Below, in pieces: positions 43,755 to 44,475 of a stretch of 44,475 nucleotides of DNA. A model generated the notes under the pieces. The model did no database searches, had not been told where the DNA came from, and was given only the letters and a program-made list of their open reading frames with translations. The DNA comes from Winogradskyella sp. (GTDB lineage: Bacteria; Bacteroidota; Bacteroidia; Flavobacteriales; Flavobacteriaceae): the NCBI GenBank assembly GCA_013002225.1, contig JABDKL010000159.1, forward strand, positions 1 to 44,475, read 5' to 3'. Numbering within the stretch: the stretch's first letter is position 1; each line of letters opens with the position of its first letter. Both the position numbers and the translations under genes were made by a program.

Positions 43755-44475
43755 ATGAAAAATCTTAGCAGATTATTATTTGTATCCGTGCTTTTGATAA
43801 GCTTCAGCACCTCAAATGCGCAAGATAAAAACAATCCATGGGCAATAAGCCTTGGTATTAATGCCGTGGATCTTTATCCTGTAGGTGAAAATGCACCATC
43901 AGGAGAATATTTTGACGAATTTTTTAACGTAGAAGATCACTGGAATATTTTTCCTTCAATTTCAAGAGTTGGAGTATCTAGATATTTAAGTGATGGATTT
44001 ACCTTAACCGTAGACGGAACTGTAAATAAAATTGACAAACGAGGATCAATTGATGTTCCTGGAAGTCCTTCAATTTTAGTTTCAGCTAACGATTTAACAT
44101 ATTACGCTTTAGACGGAACTGTTTCATACAGCTTTAGAGATCTAGTTAACGGACCAGGTGGCTGGTTTGATCCTTCTTTAGGTGTTGGTGGTGGTTACAC
44201 ATGGTTAGATAACTCTGGCTTCGGAACCTTTAACGGAACTGTTAATTTAAAGTTTTGGTTCTCTGAGCAATTAGGTTTAGAAGCGCAAACAAAATATAAG
44301 CATGCTTTTGATGATAACTCGCCAAAGCACTTTCAACATTCTTTAGGTCTTATCGTACAATTTGGTGGTACTGACACTGATGGTGATGGTATCTATGACA
44401 AAGACGATGCTTGTCCAGAAGTTGCTGGTTTAGCTGCTTTCAACGGATGTCCTGATTCTGACGGTGATGGTATCG
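43755..44475 (+). CDS. OmpA-family outer-membrane protein, N-terminal part (cut by window end)
   Basis: The frame opens at the ATG at 43755 with a signal peptide ([20 protein letters not shown], cut after NAQ) and stays open to the end of the window, 240 codons, so the C-terminus is missing. The mature part is an eight-strand-like barrel: [55 protein letters not shown] and [11 protein letters not shown]. Then come thrombospondin type 3 calcium-binding repeats ([28 protein letters not shown]). In flavobacteria such proteins usually end in an OmpA peptidoglycan-binding domain, which would lie beyond the window. This is a major porin or structural protein; the promoter is at 43683-43690. Confidence 0.88.
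   Translation, partial: MKNLSRLLFVSVLLISFSTSNAQDKNNPWAISLGINAVDLYPVGENAPSGEYFDEFFNVEDHWNIFPSISRVGVSRYLSDGFTLTVDGTVNKIDKRGSIDVPGSPSILVSANDLTYYALDGTVSYSFRDLVNGPGGWFDPSLGVGGGYTWLDNSGFGTFNGTVNLKFWFSEQLGLEAQTKYKHAFDDNSPKHFQHSLGLIVQFGGTDTDGDGIYDKDDACPEVAGLAAFNGCPDSDGDGI

Noticed and set aside
1-44475. tRNA or rRNA genes, CRISPR arrays, insertion sequences, prophage or defence islands
   Set aside because: I looked for cloverleaf-like segments, regular direct repeats with unique spacers, terminal inverted repeats, transposase and integrase motifs, and saw none.

Overview
The window comes from a low-GC chromosome of a member of the Bacteroidota, almost certainly the family Flavobacteriaceae. Four things point there: (i) a type IX secretion adhesin / PorP-SprF / OmpA trio, (ii) flavobacterial families such as DUF2480, DUF3078, IPExxxVDY and a 632-residue PurF, (iii) many lipoproteins with short Bacteroidota-type signal peptides, and (iv) promoters that fit the Bacteroidota -7 consensus TAnnTTTG rather than TATAAT. 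The genus cannot be fixed from the sequence alone. Nearly everything is chromosomal core or family-level accessory; I see no phage, insertion sequence, CRISPR array, tRNA or rRNA.

Layout. 1-3424: a rightward surface/copper cluster: the tail of a choice-of-anchor-B protein, a seven-repeat predicted beta-propeller lipoprotein, an MbnP-family lipoprotein and its diheme partner MbnH. 3534-3773: a small Cys/His protein. 3885-11665: Fe-S cluster assembly genes in two transcription units, iscA/sufA-like, sufB, a lipoprotein, sufC, sufD, sufS, a META-domain lipoprotein, then sufE, sufT-like and DUF2480. 11785-12714: a DUF3078 outer-membrane-type protein, closed by a bidirectional terminator. 12772-16277 (leftward): hflX and a class A penicillin-binding protein, divergent from an endonuclease/exonuclease/phosphatase-fold protein. 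17519-25436: a 1684-residue T9SS-exported adhesin, its PorP/SprF partner and an OmpA-family protein. 25495-26474 (leftward): CYTH and YciI-like lipoprotein. 26517-29251: dinB, then a PD40 lipoprotein and an intradiol-dioxygenase-like lipoprotein. 29300-33601 (leftward): acpP, fabF, rnc, an IPExxxVDY protein and pyruvate kinase. 33784-38020 (rightward): purN, RNase H1, a PfkB kinase and purF. 38021-38536: a 516-base gene-free region. 38537-39145 (leftward): Mn-type superoxide dismutase. 39260-44475: a RecB/AddA-like helicase-nuclease, kbl, and the start of an OmpA-family porin that runs off the end.

The most promising undescribed element is in the gene-free region between purF and sodA: two copies, 235 bases apart, of a ~74-base module. 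Each copy has an almost identical 5' hairpin segment and linker and ends in an intrinsic terminator; copy 2 sits just behind a consensus Bacteroidota promoter. The flanks do not match, so this looks like a duplicated small-RNA gene. Upstream of copy 1, and in two other intergenic regions, are two or three tandem elements spaced 20-23 bases that resemble binding sites of LytTR-type regulators. A second point of interest is the MbnP protein, which lacks the WxW motif whose first tryptophan is turned into kynurenine in the characterised methanotroph protein, although its modifying enzyme MbnH is encoded next door.

Functionally, the window links iron-sulfur assembly, a probable extracytoplasmic metal site, peptidoglycan and fatty-acid synthesis, purine synthesis and the surface secretion machinery typical of gliding or surface-colonising flavobacteria.
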